Source of the DNA: Prolixibacteraceae bacterium
GTDB taxonomy: Bacteria > Bacteroidota > Bacteroidia > Bacteroidales > Prolixibacteraceae
NCBI GenBank assembly: GCA_019459525.1
Contig: JAIBEY010000033.1
Coordinates: 1 to 64,000, forward strand
Direction of reading: 5' to 3'
Length of the DNA: 64,000 nucleotides
In this document: positions 16,780 to 24,884 of the stretch, in pieces
Numbering within the stretch: position 1 is the first letter of the stretch
Layout: every line of letters begins with the position of its first letter
Notes under the pieces: model-generated
The model's database searches: none
The model's input: the letters and a program-made list of their open reading frames with translations, nothing else
Told to the model about the DNA's origin: nothing
Position numbers and translations under genes: made by a program

Positions 16780-18250
16780 TTTTATCATAGAAAATCTTTT
16801 GCAACAGAAGGAAAGCGTTCGATTGGAGTTTAAAGCACAACTCGATATTGATGCCATTGCAAAATCTATAACTTCGTTTATCAATACGCAAGGTGGTGAC
16901 CTCGTGGTCGGTATTGATGATAATAAAAAGCTTTTAGGCATTGAGAACGCACAACAGCAATCTGTTTTAATACAGAATGCATTAGTCGATTTAATAAAAC
17001 CTACTGCACCCATTTCAATTCAAGTAGTTAGCTACAAGAAAAAAGATGTTATTTTAATCAGTGTTTGGGAAGGAGCAAAAAAACCGTATCAATACAAAGG
17101 AGTCATTTATGACAGAATTGGTCAAACAACAAAAACTACTAACCCCGAAAAATTAACCGATCTTATTTCACAACGCAAGCAAGCGGATTTTCATTGGGAA
17201 AGAATGCCTGTATTGGGTGCTGAATTAACAGATTTAGATTTTGTAGAAATAGAACAAACTATTAAGCTATACGCAGAATACAGGAACAACGTTGAAATAG
17301 AAGATATCGAAGATTTTTTAATTCAGGTTGGGTTACTTCAAAATGGTAATATTACCAATGCCTGTATGGTTTTGTTTGGAAAGAATCCGATACGTTTTAT
17401 CCCACAATCAAGAATCAGGCTTACGCTTTATCCCTCTAAAACATCGGGCAATCAGTTTGTCGATGACAAAATATTTGAAGGAAACATTTTTAAAAACATA
17501 ACGGCGATTTTTGAATATTTGGATATTATTTACGGTAAAAGTCTCACAGTTATGGGACTTATAAGAACTGACAGACCCAATTACCCTGTATTGGCTTTGC
17601 GTGAAGGTATTTTAAATGCGATTGTGCATAGGGATTACAATTCTGTAAAAGGATTTCTACAAATTTCGATTTATTCAGATAGAACAGCGATTAGCAATTA
17701 TGGCGCTTTACCAGATGGCATTACCGTTGCTGATTTAAAAGAGGAACACAATTCTATTCTTCGCAATCCAGATATTGCTCAAATGTGTTTTTACAGAAAG
17801 TATATTGAAATGCTGGGAACAGGTACACTGAGAATGATTAGGGATTGCAAGGTAAATAAGTTTAAAGTTCCGGTATGGAAACAAAAAGAGAATACTACAA
17901 CAGTTACTTTTCCTGATGTTGTTCACAATAGAAAGAGTGAGGGTGTAATTAGGGGAATAACTGAGGGAATAAGTAAAGGAGTTATTGCAAAAATTGAGGG
18001 AATAACTGAGGGAATAACTGAGGGAATAACTGATGATGTAAAAGATAAGATTACAAAGATTCTATTAGTGCTTTATAAAGGAAGTGGAGTTAGAACGGTA
18101 GATATTGAAAAACTTATTGACATACCTGCAAAAAGTATAGAGAGATACATAAAGCAATTAAAAGATGCTGGTATAATTGAATTTAAAGGAGCTAATAGGA
18201 CCGGTGGATATTATTTGAGAGAGAAAGCAGAAAGCAAAATAAACAAATAG
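16769..18250 (+). CDS. AlbA_2 (Schlafen-like) ATP-binding protein with variable repeat linker
   Basis: 493 residues. An AlbA_2/Schlafen domain occupies about residues 14-125 (KESVRLEFKAQLDIDAIAKS and FINTQGGDLVVGIDDNK). A GHKL-type ATP-binding domain follows near 270-370 (LREGILNAIVHRDYNSVKGF and MLGTGTLRMI), and a C-terminal winged helix near 430-490 (AKSIERYIKQLKDAGIIEFK). Between the last two domains lies a linker built from EGIT units encoded by 12-base tandem repeats (about 17938-18036). Proteins of this layout are often called transcriptional regulators or divergent-AAA/Schlafen proteins and occur in phage-defence contexts. It overlaps the DUF4062 gene by 11 bases. A homologue with the same layout lies at 58.4 kb. 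Confidence 0.85.
   Translation: MENSFIIENLLQQKESVRLEFKAQLDIDAIAKSITSFINTQGGDLVVGIDDNKKLLGIENAQQQSVLIQNALVDLIKPTAPISIQVVSYKKKDVILISVWEGAKKPYQYKGVIYDRIGQTTKTTNPEKLTDLISQRKQADFHWERMPVLGAELTDLDFVEIEQTIKLYAEYRNNVEIEDIEDFLIQVGLLQNGNITNACMVLFGKNPIRFIPQSRIRLTLYPSKTSGNQFVDDKIFEGNIFKNITAIFEYLDIIYGKSLTVMGLIRTDRPNYPVLALREGILNAIVHRDYNSVKGFLQISIYSDRTAISNYGALPDGITVADLKEEHNSILRNPDIAQMCFYRKYIEMLGTGTLRMIRDCKVNKFKVPVWKQKENTTTVTFPDVVHNRKSEGVIRGITEGISKGVIAKIEGITEGITEGITDDVKDKITKILLVLYKGSGVRTVDIEKLIDIPAKSIERYIKQLKDAGIIEFKGANRTGGYYLREKAESKINK
17938..18036 (+). repeat. In-frame 12-base tandem repeats encoding EGIT units
   Basis: GAGGGAATAACT recurs three times in a row at 17998-18033, with diverged copies just upstream (GGGGAATAACTGAGGGAATAA). 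The repeats give the protein linker EGITEGITEGIT, between the ATP-binding domain and the winged helix. The unit is a multiple of three, so slippage changes linker length without breaking the frame. Confidence 0.85.
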
Positions 18251-18427
18251 CTTAGTAACTAAATGTAAGGCAGAGCAAATTAACTAAAAAAAACTGCCTG
18301 TAATCATGTCGTCTGTACCTCTAGAAAAACACTTGTGGGGAGAGGCCCTCCCCACTGTAGATACACGAGTTACTCCTCCCTTTTAAATTAGGTATTCCCG
18401 GGGGATTTAAAATCTCGTGCTTCAACC
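18251..18427 (+). other. Non-coding structured stretch with strong hairpins
   Basis: GTGGGGAG at 18335-18342 pairs perfectly with CTCCCCAC at 18348-18355 around a 5-base loop. Just beyond, CACGAG at 18364-18369 pairs with CTCGTG at 18414-18419, enclosing a second stem TTTTAAAT/ATTTAAAA (18380-18387 with 18405-18412) and an inner CCC/GGG. Nested stems of this quality suggest a terminator-like element, a transposon end or a small structured RNA. No T-tract follows the first stem. Nothing identifies its family. Confidence 0.4.
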
Positions 18428-18595
18428 ATGACTATCTCAATCACAAATTATGATGACCAATTTTATTACGGAGTTAGCCATGAAGCAAAAACTTGCGACA
18501 ACACACCGCAATCCCAGCGGGTTTATAAAACCCAAAGAATGATTATGAACGGTCACCCTCTTGTCGACACACTTTGTAAGCAAGCCATAATATAA
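18428..18595 (+). CDS. Possible 55-residue small protein
   Basis: An ATG at 18428 opens a 55-codon frame (MTISITNYDDQFYYGVSHEA, KTCDNTPQSQRVYKTQRMIM, NGHPLVDTLCKQAII) closed by TAA. I do not recognise it. It lies between a structured non-coding stretch and an IS630 remnant, has no clear promoter, and may be chance. Confidence 0.2.
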   Translation: MTISITNYDDQFYYGVSHEAKTCDNTPQSQRVYKTQRMIMNGHPLVDTLCKQAII

Positions 18596-18726
18596 AAGTA
18601 TCATTAACCTGGTTATTCAATCGGGTCAAAATAGCCATTTCCGGAGATTTCTTTTCAATATTTATAAGAAAATGTCATTATGAATGGCTAATCTGGTTGG
18701 ATTAGTGCCAACAACAACACATTCCT

Positions 18727-19101
18727 AGACTTAAGTTTGATTTTTTTAGGATTTCACCCACAGCGATGTGTGAGACATACTCACTATAGCTCAGCTCAAC
18801 CGTTTTGTCGGCCAAAAGCCTCAGTGACTATCTTGAAAATCTTTTGGGAGGCTCACTACAACAGAGTGACACCAGTTTTGCTTCAAGATCGCCATCCGTT
18901 TTTTGTATAATTATGTGGCGACACCCGTCGTTCCAAGACACTCTCAAAACCTTCTTTAATGAACTTTTTCATGACTCGGTTAATGGTTCGTTCCCCAACC
19001 CGTAACTTCTGACAGATATCTGAATTCTTGATGTCGGTTTGCGTAGAGAATTCGCCTTTGTCACAATTCAATATAAAATAAGAGGAAAGAAAAGCCCACA
19101 A
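18727..19101 (-). pseudogene. IS630-family transposase remnant
   Basis: Read right to left on the minus strand, the frame gives ILNCDKGEFSTQTDIKNSDI and KLRVGERTINRVMKKFIKEG, then FESVLERRVSP, the N-terminal helix-turn-helix of IS630 transposases. After a frameshift it continues EAKLVSLCCSEPPKRFSR, a stop, SLRLLADKTVELSYSEYVSH and EILKKSNL. This is the conserved SEPP-RW-LRLLADK-VEL and SHETV-LKKNELKPW stretch of the family. The DDE catalytic domain is absent. Upstream debris on the same strand (LLVKEQYLVG near 19110-19150) may be the very start. Confidence 0.75.
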
Positions 19102-19252
19102 GGTATTGCTCCTTTACCAATAACCTTGGTGGGCTCTTGGGCCCTTCAACCTCAAACTTGCTTCGGTTAATTGTGTACAGTACCATGTGGTTTTTTTTAT
19201 ATAATCTTATCACAAAAGCAATGTTTGAACTTTTAATAAAACTCCAATTCAA
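19102..19252. other. Gap between the IS630 remnant and the RteC-like gene
   Basis: About 150 bases. The left part probably holds the frame-shifted start of the IS630 transposase; the right part is A+T rich with a T7 run. No inverted-repeat end of the insertion sequence is recognisable. Confidence 0.3.
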
Positions 19253-19917
19253 TTGAGTATAATGATAACCAGAAACACTAACGACATGGAAAATATATCT
19301 TTAAAGTTATTTTTGAATGAAATAGCGGGCTTGATTGATCAGAAGGAAGAAATCCGGGTGCAGGAAATGGGGGAGTTGATAATGAAATGGAAAAGGTTAT
19401 TGGAAAGCTTTCGACAGTCATGTAAAAGCCAGGCTGACGAATACCGGGAATGGTACTATCTTAAGTTATCTGTCGAATGGATTAAAGAATCGTTGGCTCT
19501 TGAAAAAAAAAGCCCGTTCCTGATTTGATTGTATTTTTAGACCACTTAATTCAATATATAGAAGTCGAAATTGAATGTACAAAATTTAGAAAAAATGAAA
19601 GGATTAATCCAGACTACTTGAATCTGAATGTCTATAATGGTATTCCCCTTAACTGGACTGCCAGCAAAAGGGCCTTGCTAGAGTTGATTTATGCCTTATA
19701 CCTTACCATGAGTATCAATCATGGTAAAATTTCGATAAAAGAACTGGTTGGCTTTTTCAGCCATGCCTTCCATATTCCCCTTCCCGGTTATCATACAGCA
19801 CTAAAAAAAATGACAGATAGGTCGCCTCAAAAGGTTCAATTGGAATCCCGTGCTTTTTTTCTCGACGAATTAGTGACAGCGTTTAATGATAAATTCGAGC
19901 TTCTGGATGAAAATTAG
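19253..19917 (+). pseudogene. RteC-family regulator split by a frameshift in an A9 run
   Basis: The first frame (start near 19253 or at MENISLK a little downstream) runs to a stop at 19526. The second frame is open before that point, and its upstream reading is KKKPVPDLIVFLDHLIQYIE. The two join exactly at a run of nine A at 19503-19511. The joined product, about 220 residues, ends with the RteC C-terminal region LNWTASKRALLELIYALYLT, KELVGFFSHAFHIPLPGYH and the LDELVTAF tail. RteC proteins control excision and transfer of Bacteroides conjugative transposons. The break may be mutation, sequencing error or slippage at A9. Confidence 0.7.
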
Positions 19918-19922
19918 TGGGA

Positions 19923-19938
19923 TACTTACCGGTAAGTA
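19923..19938. promoter_or_regulatory. 16-bp perfect palindrome before the excisionase-like gene
   Basis: TACTTACC directly followed by GGTAAGTA, 6 bases after the RteC stop and 59 bases before the HTH ATG. A T7 run begins about 12 bases later. It could be an operator for the HTH or RteC protein, or a weak terminator of the RteC gene. The lack of a proper loop favours a protein-binding site. Confidence 0.45.
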
Positions 19939-19996
19939 CCCCGTTCGCTTTTTTTACTCTCTTCAATTTTGTGGTATAAATTTAAATACACGAATT

Positions 19997-20272
19997 ATGA
20001 GTATTGATAGGGAAGAATTCGAGAGTTACATGGAACGAATTTTGGAGCAAATTGAGTTACTCCATAAAAAAGCAGACAAACTAATGCCGGACCATGCTGG
20101 TAAAAATCTAAAGTTACTGGATAACCAGGATCTTTGCCAACTTTTGAACGTTAACAAAAGGACACTTCAACGGTATCGCTCAAAAGGGACTTTAAAGTAT
20201 TTAAGGATTGGGGGTAAGACATTTTATACTGCCGATCAAATCAATGATTTCATCAGACAAGGTGATCAGTAA
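19997..20272 (+). CDS. Helix-turn-helix excisionase-like protein of a conjugative/mobilisable element
   Basis: 91 residues from the ATG at 19997; upstream frame extension overlaps the RteC gene and lacks family resemblance. The first 35 residues form a helix (FESYMERILEQIELLHKKAD). The last 50 are a MerR/excisionase-type winged helix: LLDNQDLCQLLNVNKRTLQR then YRSKGTLKYLRIGGKTFYTA and DQINDFI. Proteins of this kind lie beside RteC in Bacteroides conjugative transposons and help recombination or regulate mobilisation genes. Here the mobilisation genes that usually follow are missing. Confidence 0.85.
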   Translation: MSIDREEFESYMERILEQIELLHKKADKLMPDHAGKNLKLLDNQDLCQLLNVNKRTLQRYRSKGTLKYLRIGGKTFYTADQINDFIRQGDQ

Positions 20273-21360
20273 CAGAAAAAACACTGAAAGGAAGGCGTTC
20301 TGCAGTTTCTACCGCACCGTTTAATATTCGATTTATTGGCCGACCTGTGCCTTCGACAGCTTCGTTCCTGTCGTTTTCCCGAATCCATTCTGGAACTCCT
20401 TTCATTCAGCAGTCTACGGCACCGCACACAAGAGTAGCGGTTTTGTTCCACCTTGTTGCATTTAGCCGCCACACTTGTTTTTGCCCATTCCGGCAAAGTA
20501 ATATAGTATCCAGAAAATGTTTACTTGAATTCACTCGGTAACAGTTAATCATTTTCAACCCGTATATTTTCTTTTCCCGGTAGTAATAATTTACGCATGT
20601 GCCTTTCCGTCGGTAGTTGTCTTTAGGGTGGCAAAGGTAATTCGTGTGCCAAGGCAAACAAGTTCAAGCCTCCGGTTTTGCGAAAAATCTCCATCCCTGC
20701 GGGTAGTATTTCCCGCAAAAAACTTGCATACCCTGGCTCACTACCTTTTCAAGCCACCAAAACAACAACGACCGACACGATGGAAAGACGCATAAATTTA
20801 AAATGGAATACTATGAAAAAGAAGAACGAAATTACTGGTTTTTAAAATGTAGTTAATGAAAAACAAAACTCCCCCTCCTCCGGAATCCGCATAAGTTTGA
20901 ATGGAAGTTTCCCAGCTATCAAACAACGGTTTGTCAGGATTAAGGAGGCTGAATATGCCACCGATTTTAACTTTTTTCAGTGTAATCAGGTGCAGGTGGT
21001 ACACCACATGGACAGGACTCCTTCTATTTGCAGCACCGTGGAAAGCCGGTGTTTCATGAAAGATAACATTTCTCTTCTGGATGATGAACCCATCATGGAA
21101 TATCTCAGACAATTCCATTGCGATATTATCTCCCCTAAATACAGAGGGGTGAATGTATTTTAGCGTGCTTATGCGGGTCCGTAATTTAAACTCCAAAATG
21201 CAGGAGGAGATGATGTGTGTAATAGATGTTTTCTTTTTTTTACATTAATTCATCAGACTAATGGAGACAAAATAAGACGTGTGATCTCTTGTTTATTCGT
21301 GTGTTTTTAGTTTTTTGTAGGTTTGTTGGGACTGGCGTAAATGCCAGTCTTTTTCAGCAT
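20273..21360. other. Non-coding or decayed element region, about 1.1 kb
   Basis: Several medium-length frames exist on both strands (for example minus 20798-21196), but none has a recognisable domain, consistent start or partner, so I call no gene. The stretch 20640-20780 includes a hairpin GCGGG/CCCGC (around 20698-20717) and runs on toward the next genes without coding signal. By position it replaces the mobilisation and transfer genes expected after an RteC/HTH pair and may contain a transfer origin relic. This is inference. Confidence 0.4.
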
Positions 21361-21546
21361 ATGCAAAACATGGAAAACAGAGATATTGAACAAGCAAGCC
21401 AGAAGGTTAAGAAAAGAATTCCTCTGGAAAAACTACGCCTTGTCCCCAAATACAAGGATTTGTCTGCTGAAGGTTACGAAAAGCTTATTAAAGATGCAGA
21501 AACCGTTGCCCTTCTGATTTTAAAAACCCTTTTTTTGAAGAAATAA
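21361..21546 (+). CDS. Small hypothetical protein preceding the recombinase
   Basis: 61 residues from ATG 21361 (a second ATG at 21370 is equally possible). The sequence MQNMENRDIEQASQKVKKRI and KYKDLSAEGYEKLIKDAETV then ALLILKTLFLKK is helical and charged with a hydrophobic end. It lies 68 bases before the serine recombinase gene on the same strand. Small proteins at this position often serve as recombination directionality factors or regulators, but there is no recognisable domain and the role is not established. Confidence 0.55.
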   Translation: MQNMENRDIEQASQKVKKRIPLEKLRLVPKYKDLSAEGYEKLIKDAETVALLILKTLFLKK

Positions 21547-21613
21547 TTCTCCATCTTGGTTCAAAATTTGCGGCAAAATTCTATCTCTGATTTTAACTCA
21601 ATTTATTACTGCC

Positions 21614-23224
21614 ATGAATGATTTAAGACTGTTTAAACGGTTTGCCCGCCAAGTTCCCCAGGAATTTAAGGAAGGTAATAATGCGGTTATTTATACTCGC
21701 GTATCATCAGCGGACCAGGAGGATAATACCAGCCTGGCATCACAGAAAAAGCATTGTGAGATGTATGCGAACAGGAGGGGACTGAATATTGTCAGTTATT
21801 TTGGTGGCACTTACGAATCGGCTAAAACAGATGATAGAAAAGAGTTCAACAAGATGCTGACCTTTGTGAAGCGCACGAAGAACATCAACTATGTGATTGT
21901 ATATTCTTATGAACGCTTTTCACGTTCTGGTATTAACGGGGCTTCTATCGCGGAAGATTTATTAAAGAAATATGGAGTGATGACTCTGGCAGCCACACAG
22001 GAACTTGACCCGAGAACCCCAGCCGGTTCATTTCAGCAGAAGATATTGTTCCTTTTTGGGCAAATGGATAATGAGCTACGAAGAGATAAAGTTATTACGG
22101 GTATGAAGGAACATCTTTTGAACGGATATTGGGTGTGGCGAATACCATTTGGATACATAGATTTAAACAAAGGGAAAGCCAATCAGCGTAATCTGGTGGT
22201 CGGTGAACAAGGAAAGTTATTGAAAAGTGCCTTTGAAATGAAAGTTTACAAGCAGCTATCTAATGCCGAAATTGCGAGACATTTGTCCCGAATAGGATTA
22301 AACATTAACGAAAAGCGGCTGAATGAAATATTCTTAAATCCTTTTTATTGCGGGCTTCTCACGAGTAAAATGATCCCCGGACAGGTTATCGAAGGACGGC
22401 ACGAACCATTAGTTTCAAGAGAATTGTTTTTGGCAGTACATAATATTCGGGAGGAAAAGAGAAGTCATGGTTTTGTGCATGACAGGGAAAATGACAATTT
22501 ACCCCTGAAAGTTTTTACCCAGTGCGACAAATGCAAGCAATCTCTAACCGGCTATTTAGTCAAAAAGAAAGGTTTGTACTATTACAAATGCAGCACAAAA
22601 GGTTGCAAAGTAAACCGCAGTGCAGAAGCGATGCATGATTTGTTCCGGAACCTGCTGAAATGTTTCCAAATAGGAAAGGATGAGTTTGAAATAATCAGAT
22701 TCCAGTTAGAGGAACAAATGAATGTTTTTTTTGAATCCAGTATTAAAGACACGAAAGTATTGAAAAGTAACATGGCTGAGGTTAAAAAGAAACTGGAAGC
22801 CATTGAGGAACGATTTGTCATTGGGGAGATTGACCGTAATCTTTACGATAAATTCAGGCCCAAATATGAAAAGGAATATTTTGAGATTGAAAAGGAATTA
22901 AATAAGAGTGACGGATATTTCTCGAACCTCAAAAAAGTGATTGACTTCGCGATGAAAGTGTGTCGTAATCCATTGATAATGTGGGATGATTTGGATTATA
23001 GTGGCAAGAGAATATTTCAAAATTTACTATTCCCAGAAGGAATTATTTATAATCGAGAATTCGATCAATATCGAACCACCAGAGTAAACTCATTTTTCTC
23101 CGCAATCCCACAACTGAAGCGGATTCTGGAACAAAATAAAAGCGGATATTTTGTCAATTTTGACGAAACATCCGCTTTGGTGCCCAGAACAAGACTCGAA
23201 CTTGCACACCCTTACGAGCACTAG
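21614..23224 (+). CDS. Large serine recombinase (site-specific integrase)
   Basis: 536 residues. The resolvase domain at about 24-165 has the catalytic serine in AVIYTRVSSADQ (Ser31) and the arginine motif SYERFSRSG. The recombinase domain at about 180-300 has GYWVWRIPFGYIDL. A zinc-ribbon has CDKCKQS ... YYKCSTKGCKV near 335-370, and a coiled coil follows near 400-450. The last 16 codons (LVPRTRLELAHPYEH) lie within the tRNA-Leu gene of the opposite strand, so the reading frame ends in its attachment site. This suggests that the enzyme integrated the element to its left into the tRNA. A terminator hairpin for the tRNA sits just upstream in the same coding sequence. Confidence 0.92.
   Translation: MNDLRLFKRFARQVPQEFKEGNNAVIYTRVSSADQEDNTSLASQKKHCEMYANRRGLNIVSYFGGTYESAKTDDRKEFNKMLTFVKRTKNINYVIVYSYERFSRSGINGASIAEDLLKKYGVMTLAATQELDPRTPAGSFQQKILFLFGQMDNELRRDKVITGMKEHLLNGYWVWRIPFGYIDLNKGKANQRNLVVGEQGKLLKSAFEMKVYKQLSNAEIARHLSRIGLNINEKRLNEIFLNPFYCGLLTSKMIPGQVIEGRHEPLVSRELFLAVHNIREEKRSHGFVHDRENDNLPLKVFTQCDKCKQSLTGYLVKKKGLYYYKCSTKGCKVNRSAEAMHDLFRNLLKCFQIGKDEFEIIRFQLEEQMNVFFESSIKDTKVLKSNMAEVKKKLEAIEERFVIGEIDRNLYDKFRPKYEKEYFEIEKELNKSDGYFSNLKKVIDFAMKVCRNPLIMWDDLDYSGKRIFQNLLFPEGIIYNREFDQYRTTRVNSFFSAIPQLKRILEQNKSGYFVNFDETSALVPRTRLELAHPYEH
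23139..23178 (-). terminator. Hairpin terminator downstream of tRNA-Leu
   Basis: Read on the minus strand, the CCA end of the tRNA is followed by AAAGCGGAT ... ATCCGCTTT, a 9-bp stem with an inner GTCAA/TTGAC pairing, and then TTATTTTG. It lies entirely inside the 3' end of the recombinase gene, so the sequence serves both as coding sequence and as tRNA terminator. Confidence 0.65.
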
Positions 23225-23264
23225 TCCCTGAAACTAGCGTGTCTACCGATTTCACCATCTGGGC
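23178..23264 (-). tRNA. tRNA-Leu (anticodon CAG)
   Basis: The minus strand gives a full long-variable-arm tRNA: acceptor GCCCAGA paired with TCTGGGC, D-loop with GTGAAATCGGTAGACAC, anticodon stem CTAGT/ACTAG around loop TTCAGGG (anticodon CAG), and T-arm with GTTCGAGTC. CCA is encoded at the 3' end. The size (84 bases plus CCA) and extra arm fit tRNA-Leu. A TATATTTG promoter box lies upstream. Its 3' half overlaps the serine recombinase gene on the plus strand by 47 bases. Confidence 0.95.
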
Positions 23265-23289
23265 ATTCTGCTTTTCGTTTAAAGCGTTG

Positions 23290-23297
23290 CAAATATA
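23290..23297 (-). promoter_or_regulatory. -7 element of the tRNA-Leu gene (TATATTTG)
   Basis: The minus strand reads TATATTTG, a perfect TAnnTTTG box, 26 bases before the 5' end of the tRNA. Confidence 0.5.
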
Positions 23298-23510
23298 GAA
23301 ATTTTTAGATTCGGGAGATTCGTTTAGGTACATAAAATTTGAAAAAAGTGTTTGTGCCGGAAGTCTTGCTATTCTTATCTGATAGCATTCAGTAAGTTAT
23401 CCACCGGCTATCGATCGTTTATCGGCAAAAAACGGATTTTGGTCGTTTTATACAGGAGTTCCGGACTTAAAAATGCGGAACTTGCAGCTTCGTAAACCAA
23501 ACGAATAGTC

Positions 23511-24758
23511 ATGATTCAAAATTACGCAGTGCAATATGCTGAGATCTGGGATAAGTGTTCTTCACAAATGCCCGAATTTCCCAAAATGTATCCTAAAACC
23601 GAAAAGAAGCAAAAGGAGCAGGCATTAGATCAGTTTTTAAGTACGGTTAAAGCTTTCCGCCAAAGGCGTATGCAAAGTAACCCGTTTACTGAAACCGACC
23701 AGCAATTGTTTCTCAACGATGCACGTAATTTTTTGCGTACCGGAATGGATTTTACGGGCGATCAGCTTGAAATGATGTTTTCCGACGAAATGATTGAACT
23801 TACCCGTTCGTTTGTCAGACAGGCGCGCGCTTTCGATGCCGAATTGCCCTTTAACGATATTTTTCAGGCTTGTCGTAACATGTGGATTATGATTGGATTA
23901 CAATTGGTCATGGGAATTCCTAAACAGGTCACCCCGTCGGTGTTTGCTTACAGCATGTTATATCCTTATACTGATAATCTGATTGATGACCCAAAGATTT
24001 CAGGCTTTGAGAAGTTAACTTTTAGCGAGCGCTTTCGCGACCGGCTTTCAGGAGTGCATTTAAGTCCCGAGAATAAAACCGAAAATGCCATCTTCCGTTT
24101 AGTCGCAATGATTGAAAGTGAATATTCCAGAACGGATTTTCCTGATGTTTTTGAAAGTTTGCTTGGTATCCATGATGCGCAAACCAACAGTATGAAACTG
24201 ATGCAGCAAGCTGATTTATTATCGGAACACGACATCCTGAAAATTTGTCTGGCAAAAGGCGGGGCATCTGTTTTAGCCGACGGTTACCTGGTGGCCGGGA
24301 ACTTGCTCCCGGAACAACAATACTTTTTGTACGGGTATGGCGGGTATCTTCAATTGCTGGACGATATTCAGGATGTAAAAGAAGACCATGAATCTGGGTT
24401 GATGACTGTTTTCTCCAGGCCTGCCTTCCGTTTCCCGCTCGACGAAAGACTGAATAAAACCTATTGGTTTGGCGAACGTGTGATGGAAAGCCTGGATTCT
24501 TTCGATGGCCAGCATATGGATTTATTTAAGTCGCTGATGCGAAGGAGTATGGATCTTTTTATTACTGAAGCCATTGCCCAGGTTCCTGAAGCCTATAGCC
24601 CCAAATATGTAATGGAATTCGAGAACTATTCATCCTTTCATTTCTCATACATCAGGAAACAAAAAAAGCAGTTTGCGCCGTACATGGGGTTTTTACTTAC
24701 CCAAATTGAAGAAATGGCTTTGACCATAAGAACAAAACCAGAGCACGCTGATCTGTAA
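23511..24758 (+). CDS. Class I isoprenoid synthase-like protein
   Basis: 415 residues, soluble and helical. Two aspartate-rich motifs stand where class I isoprenoid (terpene/prenyl) synthases hold their Mg-diphosphate: YTDNLIDDP (Asp155, Asp159, Asp160) and LQLLDDIQDVKED (Asp284, Asp285, Asp288). They are about 125 residues apart, as in prenyl synthases and squalene-synthase-like folds. The sequence does not otherwise match farnesyl or geranylgeranyl synthases. There is no isoprenoid gene immediately beside it (UppS is 10 kb away), so product and pathway are unknown. A function in making or modifying a terpenoid is inference. Confidence 0.6.
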   Translation: MIQNYAVQYAEIWDKCSSQMPEFPKMYPKTEKKQKEQALDQFLSTVKAFRQRRMQSNPFTETDQQLFLNDARNFLRTGMDFTGDQLEMMFSDEMIELTRSFVRQARAFDAELPFNDIFQACRNMWIMIGLQLVMGIPKQVTPSVFAYSMLYPYTDNLIDDPKISGFEKLTFSERFRDRLSGVHLSPENKTENAIFRLVAMIESEYSRTDFPDVFESLLGIHDAQTNSMKLMQQADLLSEHDILKICLAKGGASVLADGYLVAGNLLPEQQYFLYGYGGYLQLLDDIQDVKEDHESGLMTVFSRPAFRFPLDERLNKTYWFGERVMESLDSFDGQHMDLFKSLMRRSMDLFITEAIAQVPEAYSPKYVMEFENYSSFHFSYIRKQKKQFAPYMGFLLTQIEEMALTIRTKPEHADL

Positions 24759-24884
24759 ATTACCAATTGTTTTTGCTTAGTTTTTTTGTGTTATAAAAAA
24801 TAAAGTGTTTGAAAGACAATTATTTTTTTGTTGTTTTGAGTTCCGAACTCGGAAACTAATATATAACCAATAAAATTACTAAAA

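Noticed and set aside
17938-18036. The 12-base repeats as a CRISPR array
   Set aside because: Units are contiguous without spacers and are in frame within a protein gene; the same holds for 59511-59558 and the TAT tract. No cas genes occur in the window.
20266-21196. Several 60-130-codon frames on both strands in the RteC-recombinase gap
   Set aside because: They overlap one another, lack recognisable sequence, and the longest (minus 20798-21196) has no partner or start signal; treated as non-coding or decayed.
23178-23264. Left attachment copy of the tRNA-Leu end within the window
   Set aside because: I looked for the tRNA 3' sequence (TGGTGCCCAGAAC and AAGACTCGAAC) left of the recombinase and saw no second copy, so the left end of the element is not placed.
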